Shown piece after piece: positions 25,463-33,251 of a stretch of DNA of 64,000 bases (position 1 is the stretch's first letter; every line of letters begins with the position of its first letter). The DNA comes from a virus: positions 124,001-188,000 of the IMG/VR virus record IMGVR_UViG_3300010403_000705. One strand, 5' to 3'. A program made the position numbers and the translations under genes. The notes beneath the pieces were generated by a model that worked only from the letters and a program-made list of their open reading frames with translations, made no database searches and was not told the origin of the DNA.

Positions 25463-25687
25463 ATGAATGATAAATTTAATGGTGAAGTATTATGGTTTGA
25501 TCCTAAACGTGGATATGGTTTTATTGGTTGGGAACAGCTAGGTTTACAACAAAAAGACTTGTTCGTGCATTTTTCTGATGTTTTATGTGAAGGTTTTAAA
25601 ACTCTTTATAAAGGTCAAAAAGTAACCTTTGGAGTAGGTGTTAATAAACATGGCACTCCAAAGGCTACTGAAGTAAAAACACTGTAA
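25463..25687 (+). CDS. Cold-shock domain protein
   Basis: Protein of 74 residues that is one cold-shock OB fold: GEVLWFDPKRGYGFIGWE at residues 7-24 contains the RNP1-like GYGFI, and DLFVHFSDV at about 33-41 the RNP2-like FVHF; GQKVTFGVG and ATEVKTL close the barrel. All aromatic nucleic-acid-binding positions expected for the family are present. It should bind single-stranded RNA or DNA in the cytoplasm, possibly as an RNA chaperone or antiterminator for phage transcripts. Finding it in a structural operon is unusual. Confidence 0.9.
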   Translation: MNDKFNGEVLWFDPKRGYGFIGWEQLGLQQKDLFVHFSDVLCEGFKTLYKGQKVTFGVGVNKHGTPKATEVKTL

Positions 25688-25846
25688 TTATTTAGGAGGA
25701 TCTGGTGGACTATTTGGTCCTAAAGATACTTCTAGTTCCTCAGTTGTAATCATTGTATATAAAGTATGTAAGCTTATATACTCCTCTTTATCAATAGTAG
25801 TTAATTTTTTCTCTAATGCATTTCTCAATTGTAAATAAGTTAACAT
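25688..25846 (-). CDS. Small minus-strand protein, 52 aa
   Basis: Reading the minus strand from 25846 gives MLTYLQLRNALEKKLTTIDK and ends GPNSPPDPPK with a TAA at 25688, directly behind the cold-shock stop. An AAAGGAT ribosome site precedes the start at good spacing (inside the facing gene). The start codon abuts the start of the plus-strand membrane protein in CATATG. The helix-plus-Pro-tail composition and the ribosome site make it a credible small gene. Function unknown. Confidence 0.55.
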   Translation of the reverse strand: MLTYLQLRNALEKKLTTIDKEEYISLHTLYTMITTEELEVSLGPNSPPDPPK

Positions 25847-26461
25847 ATGGATCCTTTAATTATATTGTTATATGTGTTAGAATTAACTACTGCTATAGTA
25901 GCTATTCGTCAACATTTTAAATGGACAGCGTGCTTTTTATCTTTTTCCTTTTTATTAGATATTATCAATTTATTAATAACCCAGTACAACAATCATTATT
26001 CCAGCAAACCATATGCTGGAATTAATTTTTTATTGTGGATTATTAGTATGGCATGTTATTTAGGTATTTGTAACTTACTTTGTTTCATTACTAGTATCGT
26101 TTATAAAAACAAAAAATGGGCTTGTATCAATATTTTTGTTTATTTTATATCTATTTTTTATTTAACTATATATTATTTATCATTATCTGATATTGTAACC
26201 TCAAAACTTATAAATATATATTATATTATATTTATGTTTATTAATAGTTTAATATTAATTAGTAAAATTAAAGCAGGTTTTGGCATGGATAAATTTGTTT
26301 TGTTATTATGCTCTATTGGTGGACTAACAGAATTTCTAATTATTCAACAATATTCTTTTTCCAAATATTATCTATTAAATATTAGTAATGCTATTTTTTA
26401 TCTGATGGTGATTGCGATAATATGGATGCACGGGAAGTTAAATCGTTTAATTCCTGTATAA
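25847..26461 (+). CDS. Polytopic membrane protein, unknown function
   Basis: Protein of 204 residues with about six or seven hydrophobic helices, spread over the whole length (LIILLYVLELTTAIVAI, LLWIISMACYLGICNLLCF, IFVYFISIFYLTIYYL, and others), with short charged loops. It has no soluble domain and no recognised family motif. The ribosome site is weak. It starts back to back with the 52-aa minus-strand gene and converges with the next minus-strand gene, overlapping it by 71 bases. It could modify the host membrane, act in lysis timing or block superinfection, but nothing in the sequence selects one of these. Confidence 0.6.
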   Translation: MDPLIILLYVLELTTAIVAIRQHFKWTACFLSFSFLLDIINLLITQYNNHYSSKPYAGINFLLWIISMACYLGICNLLCFITSIVYKNKKWACINIFVYFISIFYLTIYYLSLSDIVTSKLINIYYIIFMFINSLILISKIKAGFGMDKFVLLLCSIGGLTEFLIIQQYSFSKYYLLNISNAIFYLMVIAIIWMHGKLNRLIPV

Positions 26462-26690
26462 GAGTAATTGATTTATTTTGTACTTGTATTGATATTTTAG
26501 TTAGTTCAATTAATTTTATTTCTTCTTCTTTTAATTGATGTCTAATTATTTTATTACGGTAGAACAAATATTTCATTTCTGCAACTAAATAAAAAAAAAG
26601 GCAACCCGCAATTAATAAGATAGATATAGTAATATACAGAAAAAAAATTCCTAATTTATATATTAGGTTTAGCAGGATTAGATAAAACAT
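26391..26690 (-). CDS. Small membrane-anchored coiled-coil protein, 99 aa
   Basis: The minus-strand product begins MFYLILLNLIYKLGIFFLYI and has one or two hydrophobic helices up to residue 39, then a basic segment (YRNKIIRHQLKEEEIKL) and a helical tail. GCAGGAG precedes the start, which lies inside the 3' end of the upstream gene (35-base overlap), so translation is probably coupled. LLIAGC resembles a lipobox, but the residues after Cys stay hydrophobic and the positive charges follow the membrane part, which argues for a cytoplasmic tail. Unknown function. Confidence 0.55.
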   Translation of the reverse strand: MFYLILLNLIYKLGIFFLYITISILLIAGCLFFYLVAEMKYLFYRNKIIRHQLKEEEIKLIELTKISIQVQNKSITLIQELNDLTSRASILSQSPSDKK

Positions 26691-27171
26691 CTTTTTTGGC
26701 TCCTGCTGTCTTTAAATCAAACTCATTAGTATATAACCGTCTTGCTTCAAGCGTAAAATTAGGATTGCTTTTATCTCTTTCTTTGTTAAGCACTAATGTT
26801 AGTTGATCAATTTTATTATTTCTTATCTCTTCTCTAATTTCTTCCATTTCCTGATCTATTTTACTAGTTAATCTTGCTTCAACCATAAATAAACCTTCTT
26901 TAAAAGAAACTATTGCTTCAGATACTCTTTCTAAAGCTCGAGATGAGTTTTCATATAAACTAAAATATCTTTCATTTATTTTGATTAGTTCGTCTGTTTT
27001 GCGATCTAGTGCTACATTACGGGCATCAAAATAAATTTTAATTCCATTTATTAACGCGTCTCGTTTAAACCAAAAAACCAAAAGCACAAATGTTAATACT
27101 AGCGCTAAAGAATGATTAATAGCTGCTTGTAAAATAGAGTCAAAACTAATGATTATATCTTGATTTGGCAT
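26656..27171 (-). CDS. Single-span membrane protein with long coiled coil, 171 aa
   Basis: The minus-strand product has one N-terminal membrane helix (LALVLTFVLLVFWF at about 22-35), followed by FKRD and a long heptad-patterned region (DRKTDELIKINERYFSLYENSSRALERV, IDQEMEEIREEIRNNKIDQL) to about residue 130. The acidic N terminus and the basic residues after the membrane helix predict the coiled coil on the cytoplasmic side. AAGGA lies upstream of the start. It pairs with the overlapping downstream gene. The architecture resembles small phage membrane proteins near lysis genes, but topology argues against a spanin. Confidence 0.6.
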   Translation of the reverse strand: MPNQDIIISFDSILQAAINHSLALVLTFVLLVFWFKRDALINGIKIYFDARNVALDRKTDELIKINERYFSLYENSSRALERVSEAIVSFKEGLFMVEARLTSKIDQEMEEIREEIRNNKIDQLTLVLNKERDKSNPNFTLEARRLYTNEFDLKTAGAKKDVLSNPAKPNI

Positions 27172-27178
27172 TCTATTA

Positions 27179-27574
27179 TTATCCTTTTTTAATAAGTGGC
27201 TGTGTATCCATTTCTGCTAATTCTGCGTTTTCAGAAGCAAAATCTACATCACTTAAATTAAGTTCTTCATATTTTTCATTCTTAATTATGTATATAGATT
27301 TCTCTCTTGATGGAATCATATTTTCACGCTTGAATGGTACATTATTTGTTGTATTATTTATTTCAGGATTAACTTTCCTTATAAATATTTTATTACGTTT
27401 TTTAAACAAAGATCCTTGAGAAGCTGATTGTATTAACTGATTTTTAGTAAAAGAATAATGCTTATCGTCTAATAAATTAACAGAAGAGAATGCTCTAATA
27501 GTTAAGTTAAGATCTGACAAGCTGACATTCATATTAGAAATATTAGTGACCCAAAAAGATTCTTTGTATTTCAT
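27179..27574 (-). CDS. Conserved phage protein, 131 aa, minus strand
   Basis: The product begins MKYKESFWVTNISNMNVSLSDLNLTIRAFSSVNLLDDKHYSFT, a beta-type start that I recognise from small phage structural-region proteins in which residues WVTNI, SLSDLNL and SVNLLD look conserved. The middle is basic (GSLFKKRNKIFIRK), the tail acidic. It reads leftward as the first gene of a minus-strand group, 7 bases before the membrane coiled-coil gene, and starts 70 bases from the facing plus-strand gene at 27645. Its exact role is unknown. Confidence 0.65.
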   Translation of the reverse strand: MKYKESFWVTNISNMNVSLSDLNLTIRAFSSVNLLDDKHYSFTKNQLIQSASQGSLFKKRNKIFIRKVNPEINNTTNNVPFKRENMIPSREKSIYIIKNEKYEELNLSDVDFASENAELAEMDTQPLIKKG

Positions 27575-27644
27575 TATGTTTATAATGTGTATATATTCAT
27601 AATTTTTAGTTGATATTAAGATATTATCATATAGTGAATTAAAT

Positions 27645-27980
27645 ATGCAAATACTTTCTTATTTCCCAGGACAAAAAGTAGTTATTTTTTTGGAAACTGT
27701 GAACAATAATAATGTTCGTACTGATAGTGTAACTTTACCAATAGTTGATAGAGTCATTTTTCCAGGATTAACTTTAGCTTCAGGATATCCTCAGACTATG
27801 ACACAATTAGACATAGGTTTATATTACTATCAGTTTATCTTACCATCTGGGGCTTCTTCTGTAGGAAATTATTTGATAGATGTTTCATTTGTTAATCCGG
27901 TCAATGGATTTAGTAATAATGAAATATATCAAATTATAGTTAATGCGCCTTTTGGTAATTTTGGCACAACAATAGGATAA
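27645..27980 (+). CDS. Ig-like/beta-sandwich protein, candidate neck or fibre attachment protein
   Basis: Protein of 111 residues. It is a single beta-rich domain: YFPGQKVVIFLETVNN, RTDSVTLPIVDRVIFPGLTL, LDIGLYYYQFILPSGASSVGNYLIDVSFV, with the strand-turn pattern and central Tyr (GLYYYQF) of Ig-like domains used in phage virions. The next gene starts 3 bases further and begins with the same type of domain, so both probably act in one assembly. Divergent from the minus-strand group; the 70-base gap likely holds promoters for both directions. Confidence 0.6.
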   Translation: MQILSYFPGQKVVIFLETVNNNNVRTDSVTLPIVDRVIFPGLTLASGYPQTMTQLDIGLYYYQFILPSGASSVGNYLIDVSFVNPVNGFSNNEIYQIIVNAPFGNFGTTIG

Positions 27981-27982
27981 TT

Positions 27983-28882
27983 ATGTTAATTAAAGCTAGA
28001 GGAGAATTAATTGATGTTACTGATCAGGTAAATCTAACAGTACAATTTAAAGACACTTCTGGTGTGGCAATTGATACTGATTCATTTCCACAAATATCTA
28101 TTATTCAGCCAAGTGGTTTAGTTGCTTTAGCTCCTACTTCTGCTGGTGTCAGTAAAATCGCACCAGGGAAATATTCCTTCATTTACACTGTTCCTATAAA
28201 CGGTCCTTATGGAGTTTTTAATGATATATGGACTGGGTTTATTAATGGTTTTAGGATAGAGGCTACTTTTTCTTTTGTAGTCGCGCATACACAGTTGCCA
28301 GCTATAAATACTGATGGATATGTACATTTGGGCGATGATCCAGGTTTTAACTATTCACAATGTGCTACAAAAAATATTGATAAATTAATCAAGGCTCTTA
28401 GAGCAAGATTAAATAGTGCTGGAAAAGCTAAATCAACTGATTCTTTCGGAAATGTAGTATATGTAGATTGTGATATTTTTTCTATAGATATGTTAGTAAC
28501 TTTTTTAGCCACAGCTCTTTGGGATTTTAATCAGGTTCCATTTTTTACTTTTTTTACTTTTGATGATGATGGTTTTGTTGAACAATTTGGTGAAATCTTA
28601 GTAGAAGGTGCTACTTTATATTCATTATCCTCTAAGGCTTTGATAGAAAGAGGTAGAGAATTTCAATTCACTGATAATGGATTAAATTTTAATCCACCTA
28701 CAATAAGTGAATTAATGAGCACTCAATACAGTACTCTTCTCAGTCATTATTGGGAAAAATTAAAATATATTAAAAATAGTTTAAGACCAGCGCCTAGAGG
28801 TTTAGGAGTATTTAGTATGACAAGTGCTATAAATCCTGCTTTTGCTCGACTTAGACATCTTAGAGCTCGTAGATTAATATAA
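27983..28882 (+). CDS. Structural protein with N-terminal Ig-like domain, neck/connector candidate
   Basis: Protein of 299 residues. Residues 1-105 form a beta domain like the preceding small protein (VNLTVQFKDTSGVAID, APGKYSFIYTVPI). Residues 110-299 are mostly helical with two Cys, and contain ALIERGREFQFTDNGLNFNPPTISELMSTQYSTLLSHYWEKLKYIKNSLRP and a basic end (RLRHLRARRLI). A helical domain that follows an Ig-like domain, between head and tail genes, suggests a neck or connector part. I do not recognise a named family, so this remains a position-based suggestion. Confidence 0.6.
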   Translation: MLIKARGELIDVTDQVNLTVQFKDTSGVAIDTDSFPQISIIQPSGLVALAPTSAGVSKIAPGKYSFIYTVPINGPYGVFNDIWTGFINGFRIEATFSFVVAHTQLPAINTDGYVHLGDDPGFNYSQCATKNIDKLIKALRARLNSAGKAKSTDSFGNVVYVDCDIFSIDMLVTFLATALWDFNQVPFFTFFTFDDDGFVEQFGEILVEGATLYSLSSKALIERGREFQFTDNGLNFNPPTISELMSTQYSTLLSHYWEKLKYIKNSLRPAPRGLGVFSMTSAINPAFARLRHLRARRLI

Positions 28883-28885
28883 TTA

Positions 28886-29677
28886 TTATGAATGTTGAAC
28901 TTTAAGAATTAAAGTTTGAACTAAATCAGGATTAGTATCTATACCTCCCCATGGATTTAATATCTTAGCTAATGGAGTAATATTTTGGTGTGTGATTTTT
29001 TTCCATTTATCCTCAAAATAAGGTATTTTTAGTTCCTCAAAAATAATTGGACATTTTTTTAAATTCCATTGATCAATTTTATTAGTTAAATTTGAGTTTA
29101 AATTTCCTATATGTTTATAGCTATAACCATTATGAAACTCTCCCATTAATTTACAAATAATATGTACTGATAAATTAGATACATTAATATCTAATAAAAT
29201 ACTTAATCTATAGAAATATTGTTTTTCTGTTATTGATTTTATTATAGGAATCTTATATAATTCTTCTATTGTATTAAAATAGTTTATGTGACGATTATAT
29301 TCTTCAGTTATTAACTTATATTTTTTTGATAATAAATTACAGCCACATGATGTAACAAGATTATCACGTAATTTATAAGTTGCGGTAATTATATTTTTTC
29401 CACAATCACATTGACACATCCAATATTTTCTGCCCTTAGAATAATCGGGTCCGATAACAAATAAATTTCCAAATCTTTTTCCAATAAGATTTGGAGAATG
29501 ATTACATCCACATGAAGTACTGTTACCAGTTCTTAAAGAATTTGAAGTAATAATTTTTTGTATACCACATTCACATTGACATAGCCATTGTGTTTTTCCA
29601 CATTTATTTTTATTTTGCTGATTAATAACTTGCCAAAATCCAAATCTTTGATTAGTTAAATCTATAAATTTCCCCAT
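28886..29677 (-). CDS. Zinc-ribbon protein, probable homing-type selfish gene
   Basis: Minus-strand protein of 263 residues with AAAGGGG before its start. It has two copies of a zinc-ribbon unit: (i) TNQRFGFWQVIN...WLCQCECG (C33, C35, C37) ...SCGC (C56, C58), and (ii) IGKRFGNLFVIG...WMCQCDCG (C88, C90, C92) ...SCGC (C111, C113). This repeat is familiar from phage proteins that carry HNH or AP2-type DNA-binding modules and move as selfish genes. The C-terminal 140 residues are basic and helical without a clear HNH motif, so the nuclease part may be absent or diverged. Opposite orientation to the neighbouring structural genes supports insertion. Confidence 0.65.
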   Translation of the reverse strand: MGKFIDLTNQRFGFWQVINQQNKNKCGKTQWLCQCECGIQKIITSNSLRTGNSTSCGCNHSPNLIGKRFGNLFVIGPDYSKGRKYWMCQCDCGKNIITATYKLRDNLVTSCGCNLLSKKYKLITEEYNRHINYFNTIEELYKIPIIKSITEKQYFYRLSILLDINVSNLSVHIICKLMGEFHNGYSYKHIGNLNSNLTNKIDQWNLKKCPIIFEELKIPYFEDKWKKITHQNITPLAKILNPWGGIDTNPDLVQTLILKVQHS

Positions 29678-29693
29678 TTTAACCCCTTTATAT

Positions 29694-29733
29694 GTTGAAA
29701 TAAGTTTGAGTTTAAACTCAAACTTATTTCAAC
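29694..29733. repeat. Perfect 40-bp palindrome
   Basis: GTTGAAATAAG...CTTATTTCAAC: two 20-base arms with no spacer and no mismatch, centred on TTTAAA. It lies between the minus-strand coiled-coil gene (stop at 29763) and the minus-strand zinc-ribbon gene, ending 11 bases before that gene's AAAGGGG site. In RNA it forms a long hairpin with a minimal loop. No T run follows on either strand, so it is not a canonical terminator. It may reduce read-through into the zinc-ribbon gene or be a recombination relic. Confidence 0.9.
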
Positions 29734-29762
29734 AACTATTCAAATTGCTATAGATATAAAAA

Positions 29763-30749
29763 TTACACAGGTATTACTGGAGCAACACCTCTAGCAAAAT
29801 AAGCAGCCAATTGAGCTTCAGCTTTTGTAGCTTTATCACGTAAACGATCTGTTTCTATTCTATTAATAATATCTCTTGTATGAGAATTTTCAACTTGAAT
29901 TTTTTCTTTTAGATCATTATAACGATCTGAAACTTCTTTAGATAATTGTGCAGCAAGTTTTTCTGACAATAATGTTTGATCTTTAAATTGTAATAAGTTT
30001 TGCATTTGGTTAGTGTATGCGGTTTTCTCAGTTTCTGCATGTAATTTTAGTGTAAGAATTGCTTGATCTTTAAAAGCAAGAGCATTATCTCTAAAACCTT
30101 CAAATGATAATATTTGTATTTCTTTGCGCGCATCTTGAATTTTGTTTCCTAAATCATCAAATTTTTCACAGTTATTCATTAATATTTCTCTAAAATTTGA
30201 TGCTAACATTTCTCTAGTTCTAGTTTCTGCTTTTAAATTTTCTAATTCTGAATCTTTTATTTCTTGAACAATTTTTGCTTTAGTTTTTTCAGTTATGAAT
30301 TGAGATTCTTTAACATCTTCAATAGTTTTAATAAACCTATCAGCAGATGATCTATCTAATCTTGCTTCAGCATCTTTAATATCTTTAATAGTATGCATGA
30401 ATCTATTACTTGATGCTCTATCTAATTCTGCTTCAGAATCTTTTATTGTTTTTACAATATCAGCATACTGTAAACCGCCTGATCTTTCTAAATCTGCTTG
30501 TGCATCTTTTACGGTACATAATACATCAGCCTCAGCATCTTTAATAGTACATACTACATTGCCATACCTAGTACCTTCGTTATTACTTAAATCAGTAATA
30601 GCTGATAATACATGTTCAGAAGGACTATATCTATTACAGTCTTCTTTTGTTGCAATAATAGTTTTTACACTCACACTTTTTTCTTTATTATTTGTGCCAT
30701 CTTCTGCTACCACTGTATTATTTCCTGTTGGAATAAGTTCTACTACCAT
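29763..30749 (-). CDS. Coiled-coil repeat protein, minus strand
   Basis: Minus-strand protein of 328 residues with strong AAGGAG. After a short acidic start it has an array of imperfect units: CTIKDAEADVL, CTVKDAQADLERSGG, KTIKDSEAELDRASSN, DIKDAEARLDRSSAD, then related helix down to about residue 270. It ends in AAYFARGVAPVIPV. The units are helical with heptad spacing, so the protein is likely an elongated coiled coil, perhaps a trimer. It may be a fibre shaft or an assembly rod, and its orientation separates it from the plus-strand structural operons. A 7-bp hairpin sits just upstream of its ribosome site (30769-30793). Confidence 0.7.
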   Translation of the reverse strand: MVVELIPTGNNTVVAEDGTNNKEKSVSVKTIIATKEDCNRYSPSEHVLSAITDLSNNEGTRYGNVVCTIKDAEADVLCTVKDAQADLERSGGLQYADIVKTIKDSEAELDRASSNRFMHTIKDIKDAEARLDRSSADRFIKTIEDVKESQFITEKTKAKIVQEIKDSELENLKAETRTREMLASNFREILMNNCEKFDDLGNKIQDARKEIQILSFEGFRDNALAFKDQAILTLKLHAETEKTAYTNQMQNLLQFKDQTLLSEKLAAQLSKEVSDRYNDLKEKIQVENSHTRDIINRIETDRLRDKATKAEAQLAAYFARGVAPVIPV

Positions 30750-30882
30750 TTTATTCTCCTTCTTTATATTGGTAAATTATTTTGAATTACCAAATAACTG
30801 ATTAAATAGTAAAAGAATAGCAGAAAGTCGCATGTACATACATCACTTTTAAATCACATTATAGAGTGGTATCAAGCTAACA

Positions 30883-31458
30883 ATGAATATACCATCAGTT
30901 AAATATAATTATAATATGTCGTTATTTTACTATAAAAGTATGTCTAAAAATAAAAAACTACCATTATCACAAGTGAAAAAATTACCTTATCAGTCTCTTA
31001 ATCGCATGTTAAAAAAATTAAGAGAATTCTTAAAAAATGATGAAGTAGTAAAAAAGATGTTTAAAGAATATGAAGTGGATATTGCAGAAATAGATTATAT
31101 TCCCATGAAGTTTGGTAATCTTGATGTATCCGCGAAAACAGATCACGGAGTGATAATTTATAATTATAGATTGTTAACGGATGGAGATTTTTTTAAAGAT
31201 TTTTCTTATGGTGTACATGAGATGACGCACTGGTTACAGCAAACAACTGGAACAAAACCAACACAAAGTTCTGATGATGGTAATTATTTAGATAATCCAT
31301 ATGAACAAGAAGGTTTTCAAAATCAAGTAAATTATATTGCACAGCATTTCGGGGATGATGAAGCTGAAGAATATGTAGATCAATTATTAGAACATCATGA
31401 AGTAGAGGACAAAGAAGAAAAAGAAGATAAAAAAGAAACGTTAATGGCTAAAGTATAA
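30883..31458 (+). CDS. Zinc metallopeptidase-like protein (HExxH)
   Basis: Protein of 191 residues. Residues 112-116 are HEMTH in YGVHEMTHWLQQTTG, the two zinc ligands and catalytic Glu of a zincin. Downstream, NPYEQEGFQNQVNYI (138-152) offers Glu141 or Glu143 as the third ligand, the gluzincin pattern. The first 60 residues are basic and helical; the last 30 are a Glu/Lys-rich tail. No signal peptide is seen. No clear ribosome site precedes the ATG; ATGs at 30916 or 30940 are alternatives. It might process a virion or host protein. Substrate unknown. Confidence 0.7.
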   Translation: MNIPSVKYNYNMSLFYYKSMSKNKKLPLSQVKKLPYQSLNRMLKKLREFLKNDEVVKKMFKEYEVDIAEIDYIPMKFGNLDVSAKTDHGVIIYNYRLLTDGDFFKDFSYGVHEMTHWLQQTTGTKPTQSSDDGNYLDNPYEQEGFQNQVNYIAQHFGDDEAEEYVDQLLEHHEVEDKEEKEDKKETLMAKV

Positions 31459-31555
31459 TTTACTCACATATAAATAACTACTTCCCCTATTATATAGTCC
31501 CCAACTTTTTGTCGAGAGTCTTTGGATAATCAAATCAATAAAAAAGAATAATAAT

Positions 31556-33133
31556 ATGCCATACTATTTAAATCCAATTAGAGCGGGTCTAGATGCAGTA
31601 TCATCTTTGGGTGACGGATATAGTATAAACATAAGATGGTTCCAAGCTTATCCCAGCATCAAAACAAATAAAATAGCTTATCATATATATTTTTCTACTG
31701 CAAAAGAAAATGTATTTTCAGAAGGGATTAAATATGTTTCTATAGATGATTCATTAGAAGCAAATATTATAGATTTAACTCCTGGTCAAGAATATTTTTT
31801 TAGTGTACGTCCAGTTGAATATAATTTTAACATGTTTAATTTGAATTTGCTTCCTATTGCTTATGATAATATTAGAGTTTATCCTATTAGTATGCTTAGA
31901 CAAAACATTTCAGAAACAGATTTAGTAATTCCTTTATTAGATGTAATAGGATTTCCTAATACTGGCGTAATAAAAATTGGTGTAGAACTAATACAATATT
32001 CCTCAATAGATAACTTGAATAACAATTTATTATTAACAAATTTAAATCAACGTGGTCTATTTAAGAGTAAGATAAGTTTACATACTTCAAATGGTTTTGA
32101 TGGATACAAGTTAAGAGATCCAATAGTTACATTATTTACGGAAGAAGAATCTAATTTATTTGATAGAATTTTTGTCTGTCAGTGTCGTTTTGAATATCCA
32201 AACTATGCTTTTACTATTGTAGACGGATATCATCAAGTTACTAAAGATTTACTGTCAACTGATTTAGAAGCTTCTGATGCTGCTAACACTAATTTTCCTT
32301 CATATGATTATGCCGGATATCACCGCACAGATCCCGTTCAACTTTTAAATGGTACATGTGTAGGTAGTTATATTGGTGGTGAAATGGGCTGCATAGACGG
32401 CTATGGTAATTATAATATATTAAGAGGGCTTAATTTACAAGATCAGAATACGCAAAGACAAGAAATGGAATTGTCTGTTACCGGTAGACCTGCTGTATTA
32501 ATAAGAAGAGTTCAAACAGGTATTACTTGTGCATGTTATTTAGCTTCCAGTGAGTACCCCGATGATCGTTGCCCTCTTTGTTATGGTACCAAGTTTGTAT
32601 TTGGATATGAACAATATTTTAATCCAAAAAGATCAGATGGTAGAATCATGGTTCGTCCAGGACCCACAGATGAAAATACAAAAATGTATGAAGCAGGACT
32701 AGAATCTGAATTTCCATTAAGTTTATGGACATTAACAGTCCCAACAATTAAAACTAGAGATATAATAATTTTATTTGATTTAGCGGGAAATGAAGAATTT
32801 AGATATGAAGTTATTACAGTAACTCGAAATAATACTATTTTAGGTCAACAAGGTGGACAATTACTTAAGGTCATGAGAATAAGAAAATTTGACCCAGCTT
32901 ATCAGATTAGAGTGTTTAGAGATACTTCTATGTTTCCTTCAAAATTATCTACTAGTATTAGTTTTGTACCTGGAATACCACCTCATTTACATGAGATTGT
33001 AATCAACGAAAAAATTATTTCTATAACTCAAATAAATGAGACTACAGCTCTTAGTCAGGGTCATAATCACCCTATTGTAAATGGAAAAATAATGGAAGTA
33101 TTAGGACATACTCATCAAATTATTCTTATTTGA
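31556..33133 (+). CDS. Structural protein with FN3-like domain, Cys cluster and HxH tip
   Basis: Protein of 525 residues. Residues 10-90 look like a fibronectin type III domain (YSINIRWFQAYPSI, AYHIYFSTAKEN, LTPGQEYFFSVRPVEY). The middle has a possible zinc site, CACYLASSEYPDDRCPLCYG (about 323-342). The C-terminal 50 residues contain three HxH motifs (HLH 477-479, HNH 503-505, HTH 518-520), a pattern known from phage fibre tips, where His pairs bind metal along a trimer axis. So an adhesin- or tail-attached virion protein is likely. It precedes the giant beta-helix protein. Confidence 0.65.
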   Translation: MPYYLNPIRAGLDAVSSLGDGYSINIRWFQAYPSIKTNKIAYHIYFSTAKENVFSEGIKYVSIDDSLEANIIDLTPGQEYFFSVRPVEYNFNMFNLNLLPIAYDNIRVYPISMLRQNISETDLVIPLLDVIGFPNTGVIKIGVELIQYSSIDNLNNNLLLTNLNQRGLFKSKISLHTSNGFDGYKLRDPIVTLFTEEESNLFDRIFVCQCRFEYPNYAFTIVDGYHQVTKDLLSTDLEASDAANTNFPSYDYAGYHRTDPVQLLNGTCVGSYIGGEMGCIDGYGNYNILRGLNLQDQNTQRQEMELSVTGRPAVLIRRVQTGITCACYLASSEYPDDRCPLCYGTKFVFGYEQYFNPKRSDGRIMVRPGPTDENTKMYEAGLESEFPLSLWTLTVPTIKTRDIIILFDLAGNEEFRYEVITVTRNNTILGQQGGQLLKVMRIRKFDPAYQIRVFRDTSMFPSKLSTSISFVPGIPPHLHEIVINEKIISITQINETTALSQGHNHPIVNGKIMEVLGHTHQIILI

Positions 33134-33251
33134 TTATTAATATTTCTATATTATGAGTACAACCAATTAGATTATTTTTAAATATAATTCTATAGTTAAG
33201 ATAATAAGATCACATAAATGATACAAATTCATGAAATTGATATGAGGAACG

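Noticed and set aside
26391-27171. Overlapping pair as an inner/outer spanin set (coiled coil plus LLIAGC lipobox)
   Set aside because: Positive charges after the membrane segments put both coiled coils on the cytoplasmic side, and the residues after the Cys are hydrophobic, unlike a processed lipoprotein.
27165-27419. Plus-strand open frame of 84 codons
   Set aside because: It overlaps the better-supported minus-strand 131-residue gene, which has a coherent conserved-looking start; the plus frame has no ribosome site.
30397-30801. Plus-strand open frame of 134 codons
   Set aside because: It mirrors the coiled-coil repeat gene on the minus strand, which has a strong AAGGAG site and clear repeats.
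31469-31476. TATAAATA as a T4-type late promoter
   Set aside because: The octamer is expected often in such AT-rich DNA and is not repeated at consistent distances before other late genes here.
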